From Apodospora peruviana (Eukaryota; Ascomycota; Sordariomycetes; Sordariales; Lasiosphaeriaceae): 64,000 nt of DNA. The position numbers and the translations under genes were made by a program. Below are positions 1-10,195 of this stretch, piece after piece. A model generated the notes under the pieces. It ran no database searches. It had not been told where the DNA came from and was given only the letters and a program-made list of their open reading frames with translations. Location of the stretch: assembly GCA_033439685.1 (NCBI GenBank), contig JAUEDM010000001.1:1860001-1924000 (forward strand), given 5' to 3'. The first letter of the stretch is position 1. Each line of letters opens with the position of its first letter.

Positions 1-494
1 GCAGAAGATCTGTCTTGAATGACGATCAACGCAGATTCTGGTCCAACAACCCCTGAAGTCCACGGATGCCGACAATGTGAACGGGATGAACTACTAGTAA
101 CTTGTCCTCAAAAATAACTCCTTGCTATGGAAACGATTCCGCGCAAGTCGACCAGCTGAGTCGACAGACCACTCGGTCAAGATAAGTGAGCAGTAGTCAG
201 CTGTGAGAATGGGCAGAAAGAGAGGCTTTGATTAATTTCCATTAACCAGTCTCGGGTTGGCGTCACTGAGAAGAATGCCTTTTGACGACATGACCCGCTC
301 CGTAGTGGCCTGCGCATTCCTCAGAAGCTGCTGCACATCCGGATGGTCGAGCTTTGACTCTTGTTCTCCTTCATGCCCTCTGCTCAAATCCAACGTTCAG
401 TTCCACCTGGTTAGCAAAATTGAACCACCCATTTGATGTCACTCCGACAATGAAAGAGGGAGGCCGATTGGATGAAGGAGATATATATTGACAC
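1..494. other. Left edge, no resolved gene
   Basis: No complete gene is visible. A minus-strand stretch at about 371-480 reads as a coding-like tail without a clear start or splice link. It could be a 3' exon of the hypothetical gene that starts at 1283, but I could not find a convincing intron joining them. Confidence 0.3.
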
Positions 495-1283
495 CTACAA
501 GGCATAAACCTGCGTGACGAAGATACAGACTCTTGAATATGCCGCCAGCAGAGCATTATACTCGGCGAGGGCGTTTGGGTCAATAGCCTCGAGGGAGTGA
601 CGGCCACCGCCAGTCACTCGGCCGATCTCACCGAACACAACGGCCGATACCTTTGCGCATTCCGCTATGGTGTTGTCCAAAACCGCCTGGAGTCTTGGCG
701 ATAAGGCGGACGCGCCGTCGGCGATCCAATCTCCAAGTTGGTCGGTGTGGTTTCGAAATTGCTGCAGTCTGATGGCGAGGATGGTGAATTTCTTGATGAT
801 GGCTCCATCATTGCTGCCATTCTGGGTGTTGGCTGCATCTTTGATGAGGGCGTCGATGTCGACGGCGGCGGTCCAAGCCGCGTCGGAAATGGTGGCTAGC
901 TCCGTCATTTGTCTTTTGGGGACCTTGTGCGACGTTGGGCTGGAGGTGCTTTCGGCTGGCAGCGGACCGGAGTCTACAGTGCGGGATATCGTCGGTATGT
1001 TACGGAATGGAGTCGGGCGAGAAGATGGATCACTGGCGGATGGCCGACTCTGGCTTCGGAGGCCGTGGTCTGGTTCTCGACTGCGATAATCCGAAGCTTG
1101 GATGGCAGTAGGAGAAGGAGGTGGGTGGTTTGTCTTGCTGTCTTTGGGGCAAGTGGGGTAAAACCAACCTCGATCGCTCATCGCAGCGATTAACATTGAG
1201 ATTTGTGGGGCGTGGAACACAAGCTGGATTTTTTGGTGAAACTCCCACGGTAGCCGTAATAATCGCAAGTGAGCTCTTTCCAT
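495..1283 (-). CDS. Hypothetical protein, helical C-terminal half
   Basis: Single open frame of up to 262 aa. Three candidate starts are in frame, at 1283, 1196 and 1181. The later two are more credible, because the first 30 residues look like untranslated leader. Residues about 40-125 are Ser/Pro/Thr-rich and probably disordered. From about residue 126 (near QMTELATISDAAW) to the end the sequence is Ala/Leu/Ile-rich and looks alpha-helical. I do not recognise a named domain. The helical half vaguely resembles N-terminal regions of fungal STAND/ankyrin proteins, which is weak inference prompted partly by the NACHT/ankyrin relic about 1.1 kb away on the same strand. The relic lies upstream on this strand, so the order is wrong for one intact gene. 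Confidence 0.4.
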   Translation of the reverse strand: MERAHLRLLRLPWEFHQKIQLVFHAPQISMLIAAMSDRGWFYPTCPKDSKTNHPPPSPTAIQASDYRSREPDHGLRSQSRPSASDPSSRPTPFRNIPTISRTVDSGPLPAESTSSPTSHKVPKRQMTELATISDAAWTAAVDIDALIKDAANTQNGSNDGAIIKKFTILAIRLQQFRNHTDQLGDWIADGASALSPRLQAVLDNTIAECAKVSAVVFGEIGRVTGGGRHSLEAIDPNALAEYNALLAAYSRVCIFVTQVYAL

Positions 1284-1848
1284 TTAGACAAGGACAATCT
1301 CATTTCCTAAAAAAAGGAGCACCTAGCCGAAGTTGTAGATCAGGTAATTACCTGCAGCGAGTGTTTGATTGGGTTCCGTACAATATTGTTAATGACTCAA
1401 ACTTGGTGAGCTCACATTCAGTTTTCTTCAAGAGGATTTCGCGTGTTGCGAATGATCTCCAGCTAGGAGGTCGGATTTGCAATGGAATTCGATTTGTCAG
1501 AAGCCTGAGGGTATGTGCCGAGCGGATGGGGATTTGTCTAGTATTCTCAGTTGCTGGCTGATATCAAGCGAAATGATCCTGGTCTTGATAGACATCACTC
1601 CAGATCATACGATGTGGTTGTCCTTTAGAACTGATTACAGACCACTACTTGTATCTGATTAAATGTAACTGATTTACTTATGTGGCCTTGCAAAAGAAAG
1701 CTCACAGGTCCGTCTCAAGCGGAACACCAAGCAGGACCTAGACTACGTGGCGGTGTAATCACATGATGGGTCAACAGCTACCTATGTTCAGCTCCTGGAT
1801 TTGATGCCATAGGGGGTGTCTTTTGATATCGACATAACAACCACGACT

Positions 1849-2381
1849 GCACTCAGTATTCACTGCGCGGATTCATAACCATCCTCGGCCTCTCTAAATC
1901 ACTCTGGCCAAAGCCAAATGCAACAGAGACCGACATCCCGTCCCTGTCAACAGAAATCGTCAGACTGCCGAACTCATGGCAGGGCAATCTCCCCTGCGTC
2001 CACGACTTCTCCGACGGATGCAACAACCACAGCCCGGCCCACCACGCCGTGCACTTCGCCGCCGCCCTCTTCGGGTCCAATACGCGAGAAGCAAGATGAA
2101 GCCGTCGGGCAATCGAATACTCCATAGCCTTCGCGCTGCTGCAAGCCGACCTAGGGATGATGTGGTCCGACCCCTCTCCATCACAGCTGCGCAGTGTTCA
2201 AACAGATGCTCATCAGCTCGGACCTTCCGCGATTTCAGGCCCTGCGCGCACACGTAGGTACCTGGCGTCCTGGCCTTCACCTCGCACCGCACCGCCCCGC
2301 GCCGAAGGGAAGAAGTTTCAGGTTGTGCTCCCATCCCTGAACGCTATCAAGCAGACAGAGTATCTTCAGCCGCAAATTTAG
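1849..2381 (+). pseudogene. Broken unrecognised reading frame with one in-frame stop
   Basis: The plus frame running through 1849-2381 reads as ordinary protein (for example NSWQGNLPCVHDFSDGCNNH and AIEYSIAFALLQADLGMMW) but is interrupted by a single TGA at 2097-2099. The sequence on both sides of the stop stays in the same frame, so a CGA-to-TGA change, or an unrecognised splice, would explain it. A possible acceptor (actcag) precedes 1849, and a possible donor (GTAGGT) lies near 2252. No start codon or earlier exon was found. The family is not recognised. CGA to TGA is a C-to-T change and would fit RIP or deamination, but one site proves nothing. Confidence 0.35.
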
Positions 2382-3058
2382 CTACCCGGCAGGCGCGCTG
2401 GATGCTTGAACCGTCCATTCATTCGTTTCAATCATATCCGAACCGAGTGTCATATCGGCACCATACCTACCCAACAGGTTAACAATGGGATGCCCATGCA
2501 AGGCAATTGCATAGTGCAGCGGGTATAGCAAGCCCCCTCGACAAGGGTTCCCGGAAGAGTTCATCGATACCCAATAGTTCTTAGTGGGCCAGATTGTCCA
2601 CCATTTGAACTAGCAGTGGTCTGAAGAATATCGGCATTGGGCTGCGATCGACTTGAAAAGCACAGTGATATGTTCAAGTATGAGGTGAGTTCCAGCAGAG
2701 TCTGCATCGTGTCCTCAATTTCCTGGTCTGAACAGCATTCTCTCAGCCCGTCAATCACGACGTGATATACCTGGTTATTTGCGAGCAACACGGGCAGCAG
2801 TTTCAGAACATGAACCGAGTCCACTGTCACAGGCCCAACGGGCAGCTGACAACTGTCTTCTAGCGCTGTATTCCAGTGACAGTCGGCGAGGCTGTTGTGG
2901 ATGATTTGGTGTAAAACACTGCCGACAATGTTACCTCGCGTCAGTGTATGCGGGTCGTCGTGTTTGCAGAAAAAGGAAGCGCAGCTCCCCTTCTCGAGAG
3001 TGATGTCCACAAGGCATATTCCCCTCCACGTGCAGGATCCTATGATGATCTGGGCCAA
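2382..3058 (-). pseudogene. Relic of a NACHT/ankyrin STAND (NLR-like) protein
   Basis: Two adjacent minus-strand frames. The upstream one (3058-2561) carries the middle of a fungal NACHT domain: a segment like CASFFCKHDDPHTL, which matches the usual yFFckyDdp region after the P-loop; a Walker-B-like VYHVVIDGLRECC, where the usual DGLDEC has Arg for Asp; and a sensor-like ISLCFSSRSQP. The second frame (2564-2382) carries one ankyrin-like repeat, PLHYAIALHGHPIVNLLGRY. The P-loop, the N-terminal effector region, the helical part of NACHT and most repeats are missing, and the two parts are in different frames. Such proteins act in fungal self/non-self recognition and regulated cell death. This copy is almost certainly non-functional. 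Confidence 0.6.
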
Positions 3059-4016
3059 TAGTTAAGTGAAGCAACTACTTGAGTAAAGAGGCGGGTCAGC
3101 ACCTTCTAGACATAAACGAAACACCGGTTAGGGAGTCAGGTCGCTCTCGAGGTTGAGAATGTGGGTGACACCTTAACTGTCGTCAAATGAAATTGGTCTA
3201 GATAAAAGAAAAAATGGGATCAGGGCTTCGGTGATGGGTTGAAGGTTGATTCCAGACGGCGGTTCCAGCCACTTCAAATGTCACAACGTGAGTGGTGAAC
3301 TTGGAAACTGGAAGGTTGAACTCCAAACTTTCAAGATCCTTGTCTCTGGTTGACTATGGCTGATTATCCGGTCATTTTCAAAGACGCAGCAATTCTAGTC
3401 CTTAACACCAAAGCGCTGCAAGTCCTCCAATGTTCGTCGACAAATTGTCAAATTCGCATTCTGAGCTTCGGCTTATAGATACCCAATTCCCTGAATACAC
3501 CTGAAATATCACACACCTAAAGCTATCGATATAGAAGACTCGGGAGTTCCAGGTCAGACCGACGTAGCAATAGTCGCTGATGATGTCAAACTACCACACC
3601 TTATCAACACTAGACAGGGCAGCAACGAGAACAGTACTAACACACCAACAAGCGATGTTGTCTAGCCCCTCAACCCGTATTTATCCAATGCAACCTGGAA
3701 AGGATCACAAGATTTACACAACGCCCGCCTCCCACTAATTGGTAGTATGACACCAGACGGAGCAAAATAAATGGCGGGCCACCCATATTAACCGTCATTG
3801 CTAGCACAATCAACCTGGTGCAAGAAGAATCCCCGAGGCACATTCCCCACTGATGTCGGGGAGGGAATCATTAGCCTAATACAGATGAGCGTAGTATAGG
3901 CCTGCTCGTTATATCTATAATTTCCCTGCAGCACATCTTCTTCACCTCGGAGATCACTGCAGTCCTGCTTAGACATTCTTGGCCAAATCTCTAGGCCGAC
4001 ATAGAAACACGCCACA
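3059..4016. other. Intergenic, no gene seen
   Basis: I looked for the missing P-loop part of the NACHT relic on the minus strand just beyond 3058 and did not find it. The right part presumably contains the promoter of the AA8 gene at 4017. A 117-residue minus-strand frame at 3788-4141 overlaps that gene and looks spurious. Confidence 0.4.
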
Positions 4017-4728
4017 ATGCATCTACTCGCCTTGGCTACCACTATATTCTTACTCATTTGCAATGGGTGCGCCTCTCCTATCTCGGACTCGAGTCTAGAC
4101 AAAAGGCAGACTACATCAAAGTACTGCAGCGCCGAGTCCAACCTCTGCTACCTCCAGATCTCTACAACAGCCTCGAATCCCGTCTTCCGGATCGCGATTC
4201 CCGACGGGACGTCCGCACCCTTCGAAATCTTGCTTCAGATCATCGCTCCCGTATCTAATGGCTGGGCCGGCTTCGCCTGGGGCGGCGGCATGATTGCGAA
4301 CCCGCTGACGGTTGCATGGCCCAACGGGAACAAGGTAACAGTGTCGTCACGCTGGTCATCGTAGGTCAACTAGATAGTTTGGGGAAGGGAACATCTGGCT
4401 GACGACAACTAAATGCAGAGGCCGCACGCTACCCGGCACCTATAGCGGTGCCACGTACAAGACGCTCAGCTCGTCCAAGAACTCGACGCACTGGATGGCC
4501 GAGGTGGTCTGCACGGGATGCAGCAAATGGAGCGGCGGCCAGCTCAGCACCACTGGCATCAACACCTTTGCGTGGGCTCTGAGCAGAACCGCGGTCCAGC
4601 AGCCGGCGAGCGCGTCGAGCAGCTTCAGCATCCACAACAATCTCGGCCAGTTTTCAACCGACTTGAGCTCCGCCAAGGTTTCTCAGAGCGTCTTTCAGCA
4701 GCATATCAAGAGCGCTGCGACGGCTTAA
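4017..4728 (+). CDS. Secreted single-domain AA8 cytochrome b protein (CDH-cytochrome-like)
   Basis: Two exons, 4017-4360 and 4419-4728, with intron donor GTAGGT and acceptor gcag; 217 aa. Residues 1-20 form a signal peptide. A Lys-Arg at 29-30 could be a Kex2 site, and the AA8 domain follows. This domain is the haem b cytochrome of cellobiose dehydrogenase, which passes electrons to copper polysaccharide monooxygenases. Visible landmarks are NGWAGFAWGGGM, with Met92 matching the axial Met ligand; the NSTHW and CTGC segment at about 136-149; and SSFSIHNN, with His187 matching the axial His. The domain ends near the C-terminus. There is no flavin dehydrogenase domain, no CBM1 and no membrane helix, so this is a stand-alone AA8 protein. 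The electron partner is unknown; a role in oxidative lignocellulose attack is inferred from the family. Confidence 0.87.
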
Positions 4729-4981
4729 CTGCATGTACATAATTATATCTCTTGGTAGTTGGTTGGGGTAATGATTGGAACGTTGGCATTGAGTAAAATC
4801 ATGGCATACATAGGGAGAAAATGACATTAGGTTGCATATATCAGGAAGAGTCACATTCTAGAAGCATTTCGGTCTGTAGAAGCATACCTATGCAACAAGA
4901 GGAGCCCAAATAGCAGCACCAATGACCTCAGAACAGACCTAGAAAATCCCTTTCAAGCAAAACCTAAAGTTACCCGATTCC

Positions 4982-4985
4982 AAAA
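4982..4985 (-). terminator. Probable RNA polymerase III terminator
   Basis: A run of four T on the minus strand about 30 bp downstream of the tRNA-Leu 3' end. It is the first T4 run after the gene and is the expected stop signal for Pol III. Confidence 0.5.
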
Positions 4986-5014
4986 CGGAGGAACCGTTGA
5001 GCTAACGGATTGCT

Positions 5015-5132
5015 TGACAAGAGTGGGATTCGAACCCACGCCCTTTCGGACCACGGAATCCAGTAATGATTGGAGTTATCAAGGTTTTAGAAGACCTTAA
5101 CGTGGCGCCTTAGACCGCTCGGCCATCTTGCC
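5015..5132 (-). tRNA. tRNA-Leu(AAG): tRNA-Leu (anticodon AAG) with intron
   Basis: On the minus strand the acceptor arm GGCAAGA pairs with TCTTGTC (one G-U pair), with discriminator A at 5015. The D-arm/A-box (TGGCCGAGCGG) is typical of leucine tRNA. The anticodon stem CCACG/CGTGG encloses TTAAGG, giving anticodon AAG. An intron of roughly 38 nt follows one base after the anticodon, and an AAGGT/ACCTT hairpin pairs the anticodon with the intron, as in other fungal pre-tRNA-Leu. A long variable arm (TCCGAAAGGGC) marks a class II tRNA. The T arm GTGGGTTCGAATCCCAC includes the B-box. CCA is not encoded. The exact intron ends are uncertain by a base or two. Confidence 0.92.
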
Positions 5133-6110
5133 ATTTGCTGTTTTGATGATGTTTTGATCCATTATTGTGGGTTCTGGATGGAGTCATTTCTCGACAAGGA
5201 TGAGATACGGATGTGGCCCAAGTGCCTCTTCCTCTCGAGTCTTGACATCACACACGCACACTCTACTATATACTTGGGGTATTCCGTACATGTGTCACTT
5301 TTATCGCGAGTCATTGATATTGGACCAAGTCTGTTATGATGTAATGAGTCGTCAACTTTCAAGTCAGCATAAAGCTTTCCACGCTACTTCAGAGTTTCGA
5401 CTTGTGAAAGACCCGGTCCGTTTTCAGTAGTGAATAATCAAAAGTCTTGGTTGAACTTGATAGTTCGGGGAGATTCTAGTAGCCAAAGCTTTCATCTAAG
5501 GTTTCATAGGACGAAGTTTCCTTTGCGCCGCCGGTGATTGCTGACTTGAATAAAGCAAACAATCACATGCTGGCGTCAGCCTTTCGGCTTTTACTTCAAC
5601 TCCATCTTTGGCACCTTCATTCTTCCCTCTCTCAAATCAGTAATTGGATTGGTTATATTTCTCATTTGTCTTCATCTGCCAAGTCTCCATTTTTCCTGTC
5701 AGCACAATACGGTCGTCCTTCTTCAGCGCGCCGGGACATCACTGAATGTTTGTAAATATTATTTTTATTTTCCCCATACTATTTTCTGCTATTCTATCCC
5801 CTCATGATCTCACAGGACGATACTCATGGGTCAATAGTTTGACACGCCTGTTCAACTCTTCCCCTTGCCAACCTATCCCAGCATGCAATCAAATTTCCGC
5901 TTGTTAATAATTCGTACAATACAGTGTTTCCAGGCGGGTTTTGTTGAGAATCAAATTCGTCTCAACGGAGACTCTTTGCGCTTCCGCGAAAATCATATTG
6001 CTGGCTACCACCAGTTCCGTTGCGACAGCTCTCGAGCTAGGAATTTGACTCTAGAGGCGCGATAATATCCACCAAGACTACAGCACATAACACAATCCCA
6101 CGACCACACA
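5133..6110. other. Intergenic, no gene seen
   Basis: Only short open frames without domain signals or good splice structure. It includes the upstream region of the tRNA-Leu gene. Confidence 0.4.
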
Positions 6111-7073
6111 ATGATCCAGTTAGGACTCAGCGGCACTTTTCCTGGTAGATGGCCTAGCCGTGCTTACCGAGGGCCGTACAAGCCCAGCGCTTCCAGAGGG
6201 ACGAGTGACTTGGAATCCGGCTTGATCGGAACGCCTAGAGTTGCGCCACACCGCTGTGGTCTGAAGCCCAAGAGGAGCTGCCTAAAGGGCAGTCGTGAAC
6301 GCGCGTTATTGTCTCGCAGACTTGAAGAAAGTTCAGACAGGGAGGACGACTATGATGTTAGCGTCCAAGGAGCGAGGCGCATGAAATACCGGGAGAAATC
6401 GAACTACGCAGACCTCGACGTTCGTTGCATAATCACAGGAAACATCTACCGCAGCCATGGCCGTAGCAGGGCTGAATGGAAAGTACAGACTGCAGACGAT
6501 CGCAGACAGAGACGGAAAGAGAACACAGAGTCAACGGTCAGACAAATCTTGGAAGAGATGCGGATGATCGCGGAGGAGATGAGAGCAATGTCTCGGTCTA
6601 GGCTTCGGGCGAGTCATTTTCCAGTTGAATTCTCCTTGAGGATTTCCTGGGTTGGCACGCACATCAGTGGTATCTATTTAGAGAAAGACAGTAAGGGGAT
6701 GGACAACGAGGCTTTGGCGAGGAGGGAGATCGAGGATGTCGAGGTTGGGTTACGTCATGACCTCGCCCATGGAAACATGGTGCGGAACCAGCAGGCAGGT
6801 GATTGTCCCATTAAGCACAAGTGTGACCGCTCAAGGCATCCGGCTGTGATGATGTCCAGTCAGACCGGGCGAACTCATCTAGAGAATCAAGAGCGCATAT
6901 ATATCGCGGCCTCGAGGCGAGGAGATCACAGCATCGAGGCCCGTGTGGCGTTAGCGAGGATGGCTTCGAAGATACATAAATGGCGGACAGGGAAGGGTTT
7001 CAGGATTACACATGAAATTGTGATGAACGAGGAAATGTACGAGGAAGAGGAGGATGTTATACCTACCATGTAA
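6111..7073 (+). CDS. Hypothetical basic protein, possible orphan
   Basis: Uninterrupted 320-aa frame starting with ATG at 6111. It is rich in Arg, Glu and Met. Residues about 130-165 (around ESTVRQILEEMRMIAEEMRA) should form a short amphipathic or coiled-coil helix. A CPIKHKCDRSRHP segment near 230 has two Cys and a His but not a full zinc-binding set. The C-terminus is acidic (EEMYEEEEDVIP). No signal peptide or membrane segment. I do not recognise a family. The length without a stop argues for a real gene; codon choice looks less biased than in the core genes nearby, so it may be lineage-specific or weakly expressed. Confidence 0.5.
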   Translation: MIQLGLSGTFPGRWPSRAYRGPYKPSASRGTSDLESGLIGTPRVAPHRCGLKPKRSCLKGSRERALLSRRLEESSDREDDYDVSVQGARRMKYREKSNYADLDVRCIITGNIYRSHGRSRAEWKVQTADDRRQRRKENTESTVRQILEEMRMIAEEMRAMSRSRLRASHFPVEFSLRISWVGTHISGIYLEKDSKGMDNEALARREIEDVEVGLRHDLAHGNMVRNQQAGDCPIKHKCDRSRHPAVMMSSQTGRTHLENQERIYIAASRRGDHSIEARVALARMASKIHKWRTGKGFRITHEIVMNEEMYEEEEDVIPTM

Positions 7074-8009
7074 GCATTATCGTGCCCTTACTGATGAGGG
7101 TCCTTTATTTGAAAGCACAGGCCTAGGGAACAAACATAATACATATAAGTACTAAGACAAACGCACTCCTTGATACCCTTACTCTGGCAGACGGTTTTCC
7201 AGTCTTAATCAAAACCCGACCGCTGTCCATGCTATATCTTAGTGAAGGCAGATATAAAGACAGCTTTCTTGTCGGCCTTACAAGTCACGACATAACAATG
7301 TTATAACATACTCGACACAAACACACACACTTAGCCACCATGCGGAATAATAAATCAATAAGGAGGACAAGAAACGATAACACAGAGCCAGCCCCTAAGA
7401 TGAACACCTCAAGCACGTAATTGCCCCCGGCGTTCAACTGATATCACAGGTTTTATAGGTCCACCGAAACATGAATAAAAAATGTGCATACAAAAGGTGC
7501 GTGAAAGACATGAGCGCACGTGTCGCCAGGGTCAAGGCTGCATCTTTGTCAACGGCTAAACTGGTTCCCCAGTATGGAAAACTTACCCCAGATATAAGCC
7601 CACATGGCTCAGCAAACAACAGAGTTTGGGGTCAAACTTCGGAACATTGTCGCCGGGTTATTTCCCCATACCCCATATTCTTCTTAATATGGCTGATAAT
7701 GGACGCCAACGCGGCAACTGGAACGCCGATTTAATCTGGCTAAGATGTCATAAATGAACAACGCGTGCCCTCCCGCGCACGGCGCCAGAAATCCGGGGGC
7801 GGAGAGATGCAAGCCTCTCGGACGATGGGATGCACAACATCGAGGTAGGTAAGGCATATACATATGAGGAGGGAGGCGTGTGTGCGAAAATTGTCCGAGG
7901 AGGACCAACACCCACCCTTGCTTAGGCATTGAACTATCCACCAGTAGGAAGATTGTTCCGGTCGTGCATACGACTTTCTCGGTAACATTTGACCATCACA
8001 TAGGTCAAG
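7074..8009. other. Intergenic, promoter side of CE15 gene
   Basis: No supportable gene. Contains a short ACACACAC run near 7318-7331. The part close to 8010 is presumably the promoter of the esterase gene. Confidence 0.4.
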
Positions 8010-9410
8010 ATGCGGACCACAACAACAACACAGATCCTAATCAGCGCCCTGGCCGGGACAGCGGCGGCAACGCCGCTCGCCACGGAGCCCCGGCAAGCTG
8101 CGATCGAGTGCCCTCCGATCCCTTCGCCGTACCCGACCTATTCGCAGCTCCCGCTCCAGAAATCGCTGCCCGACCCGTTCCTGCCGCTCAAGTACACAAC
8201 AAACGACAACGCAGGGTCGTCGTCGACCTTCGCCAAGGACGTCATGGAGGGCAGGGGCCAGCACCGCGTCCAGACACCCGAGGAGTGGTATAAGTGCCGG
8301 CAGCCCGAGATCCTGCAGCTGCTGCAGGAGTACCAGTACGGGTACTACCCGGACCACAGCCAGGAGAAGGTGGAGGCGACGCACAGCGGGAACACGGTGA
8401 ACATCGCGGTCACGGCGGGTGGTAAGACGGGCAAGTTCAAGGCGACTCTGTCGCTGCCGTCGGGCGCGTCGTCGTCCAAGCCGGTGCCGGTGGTGATCAA
8501 CATCGGCGGCATGCAGAATGCTCCGTACCTCAGCGCAGGGATCGCGGTCGTGGGCTTTGATTACACCTCGGTCGCGGCCGACAGCAACTCCAAGTCTGGA
8601 GCGTTCTGGGATGTCTACAAGGGCCGGGACATTGGTCAGTGATTTCATCATTGTCGAATAACGATAAAACCTAACGCAACCGCATTTAGGTGTCTTGACC
8701 GCTTGGGCATGGGGTTTCCACCGCACGCTCGACGGGCTGAACATGACGGTCCCGGAAATCGACCCGACGCGGGTCGGCGTGACGGGATGCTCGCGGCTCG
8801 GCAAGGGCGCGCTCGCCGCCGGCTTGTTCGACAAGCGCATCACGGTGACGATGCCCATGTCGTCGGGCGTGCAAGGGATGGGACCGTACCGTTACCACGG
8901 CCTCAGCGGACAGGACGAGACGCTGGAGAATAGCAAGTCGGGGGCGGGATGGTGGAGCAACAGCAAGCTGGGCACCTTTGTCAACCATGCCGAGAACCTG
9001 CCGTACGACGCGCACACGATCGCAGCCGCGATCGCGCCTCGGGCGCTCATCATCGACCAGGGCACTGGCGACCAGTTCACCGACAGCAAGGGCACGGCGA
9101 TCGTGGCGTACCCGGCCGCCAAGGCGGTGTACGACTGGCTCGGGGCTGGTGATAAGATTGGTATGAGCGTTCGCGGCGGCGGACACTGCGATAACAGCGG
9201 ATTGTGAGTGACTCCCTGTTATCTTCCTAGATGGCCTCGTTAGGTTTGCTAATGTGCGTTTGTCGGCTCTTCAGCTCCTCCATCTTACCGTTTGTGCAAA
9301 AGGTATTCTTCGGCACGGCCACAACCAAGAACTTTAACGATCTGGGAACGTATAAGTCACCGATGACGACGGCTTTCCCGTGGGCTACTGCCGTTCCCAA
9401 GGCATCATAA
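8010..9410 (+). CDS. Secreted CE15 glucuronoyl-esterase-like protein, non-canonical triad
   Basis: Three exons, 8010-8634, 8690-9203 and 9275-9410; 424 aa. A signal peptide of about 20 residues, an alpha/beta-hydrolase domain, no CBM1 and no linker. CE15 enzymes (Cip2 type) cleave the ester between lignin alcohols and 4-O-methyl-glucuronic acid of xylan. The nucleophile motif is GCSRLGKG (Ser243; usual fungal form GCSRNGKG) and the His is in GGGHCDN (His374). The Ser-to-His spacing of 131 is close to 133 in Trichoderma Cip2. The Glu that follows Ser by 23 in Cip2 (PQESG) is Ser266 here (PMSSG). Asp336 in GTGDQF could act as the acid instead. It is probably a divergent CE15 enzyme; activity is not proven. 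Introns carry GTCAGT and GTGAGT donors. Confidence 0.88.
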
Positions 9411-9782
9411 GCCGGCCCGTGGCATGGAGGAGGGTGAAACCGGAAGAGAGGAGAGTAGAGTTCTGGCCAAGTCAAATCACGGTGACGGATGAGTAGGACC
9501 TCGGATACAATGCAGTAGAGCTCTGCCGGGATTTGAAATCTTGACCCGGCTTGCCACTGAAAAACTTGAAATATTAATGCGTTAAAACGTGGTGTTTTCG
9601 TGCTGCCTAGACCCGCTCCTTGTGAAGTAGTTCTAGTAATGGCGTCCAGTTTTTAAATGCCGGCAGAGGTGTAGAGGCCAGGTTTGCGAGCGCCAAGAAC
9701 CGATGGGTCGTGATGTGAGAAACTACCTGTTTCCCGAGCAAACTTTGGGAGATTTACAATGAGTGACAAGAAACTCGAGTAG

Positions 9783-9956
9783 CAAGGTCGGGTCGTTCTT
9801 GCATCCCTGAAGCCCGGTTCGGCAGGGCGAAAAGCGGGCCGAAGTTGGATACCTATGATTCTCCATTTCAGCGGACCTGACAGGCATCGCCCTACGGTAA
9901 ATTTCAGGTTTTTTACCAGGTAAGCGGGCTGACTAACCCATACAGGTTACCAAGGT
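9783..9956 (+). promoter_or_regulatory. Two CAAGGT motifs upstream of the ZIP gene (possible zinc-response elements)
   Basis: CAAGGT occurs at 9783-9788 and 9951-9956, about 410 and 240 bp before the ZIP start codon. CAAGGT is the core of the motif bound by zinc-responsive regulators of the ZafA/Zap1 type in filamentous fungi. A 6-mer can occur by chance, so this is suggestive only. Confidence 0.3.
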
Positions 9957-10195
9957 ACGGATTAGGTACCCCTGTCATCATCACCCCAAAAAGCGCTGCA
10001 CTGCCATTCTGGCAATCCCCAAAATAACGTACTGACGTTTGGGGCGCAGCAGGGACCCGAACTACCTGCAAAGACCCGACTGACACTACATCTTCAAAAC
10101 ACCGGCTACCTATTCAGCAGCCAAGCAAATAAACACCAAACTCTTTCCCAGAACGCTATGATCGCGCAGAAGGCGTCTTGGGAATTGCACCGGGA

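Noticed and set aside
3788..4141. 117-residue minus-strand frame overlapping the AA8 gene
   Set aside because: It covers the signal-peptide exon of a well-supported gene and has no domain of its own.
8037..9186. Long minus-strand frames opposite the CE15 gene (273 and 166 residues)
   Set aside because: Arg-rich antisense shadows of a GC-rich coding region.
4017..9410. AA8 and CE15 genes as a dedicated lignocellulose cluster
   Set aside because: Only two such genes, separated by a tRNA and an unrecognised ORF; proximity alone is not enough.
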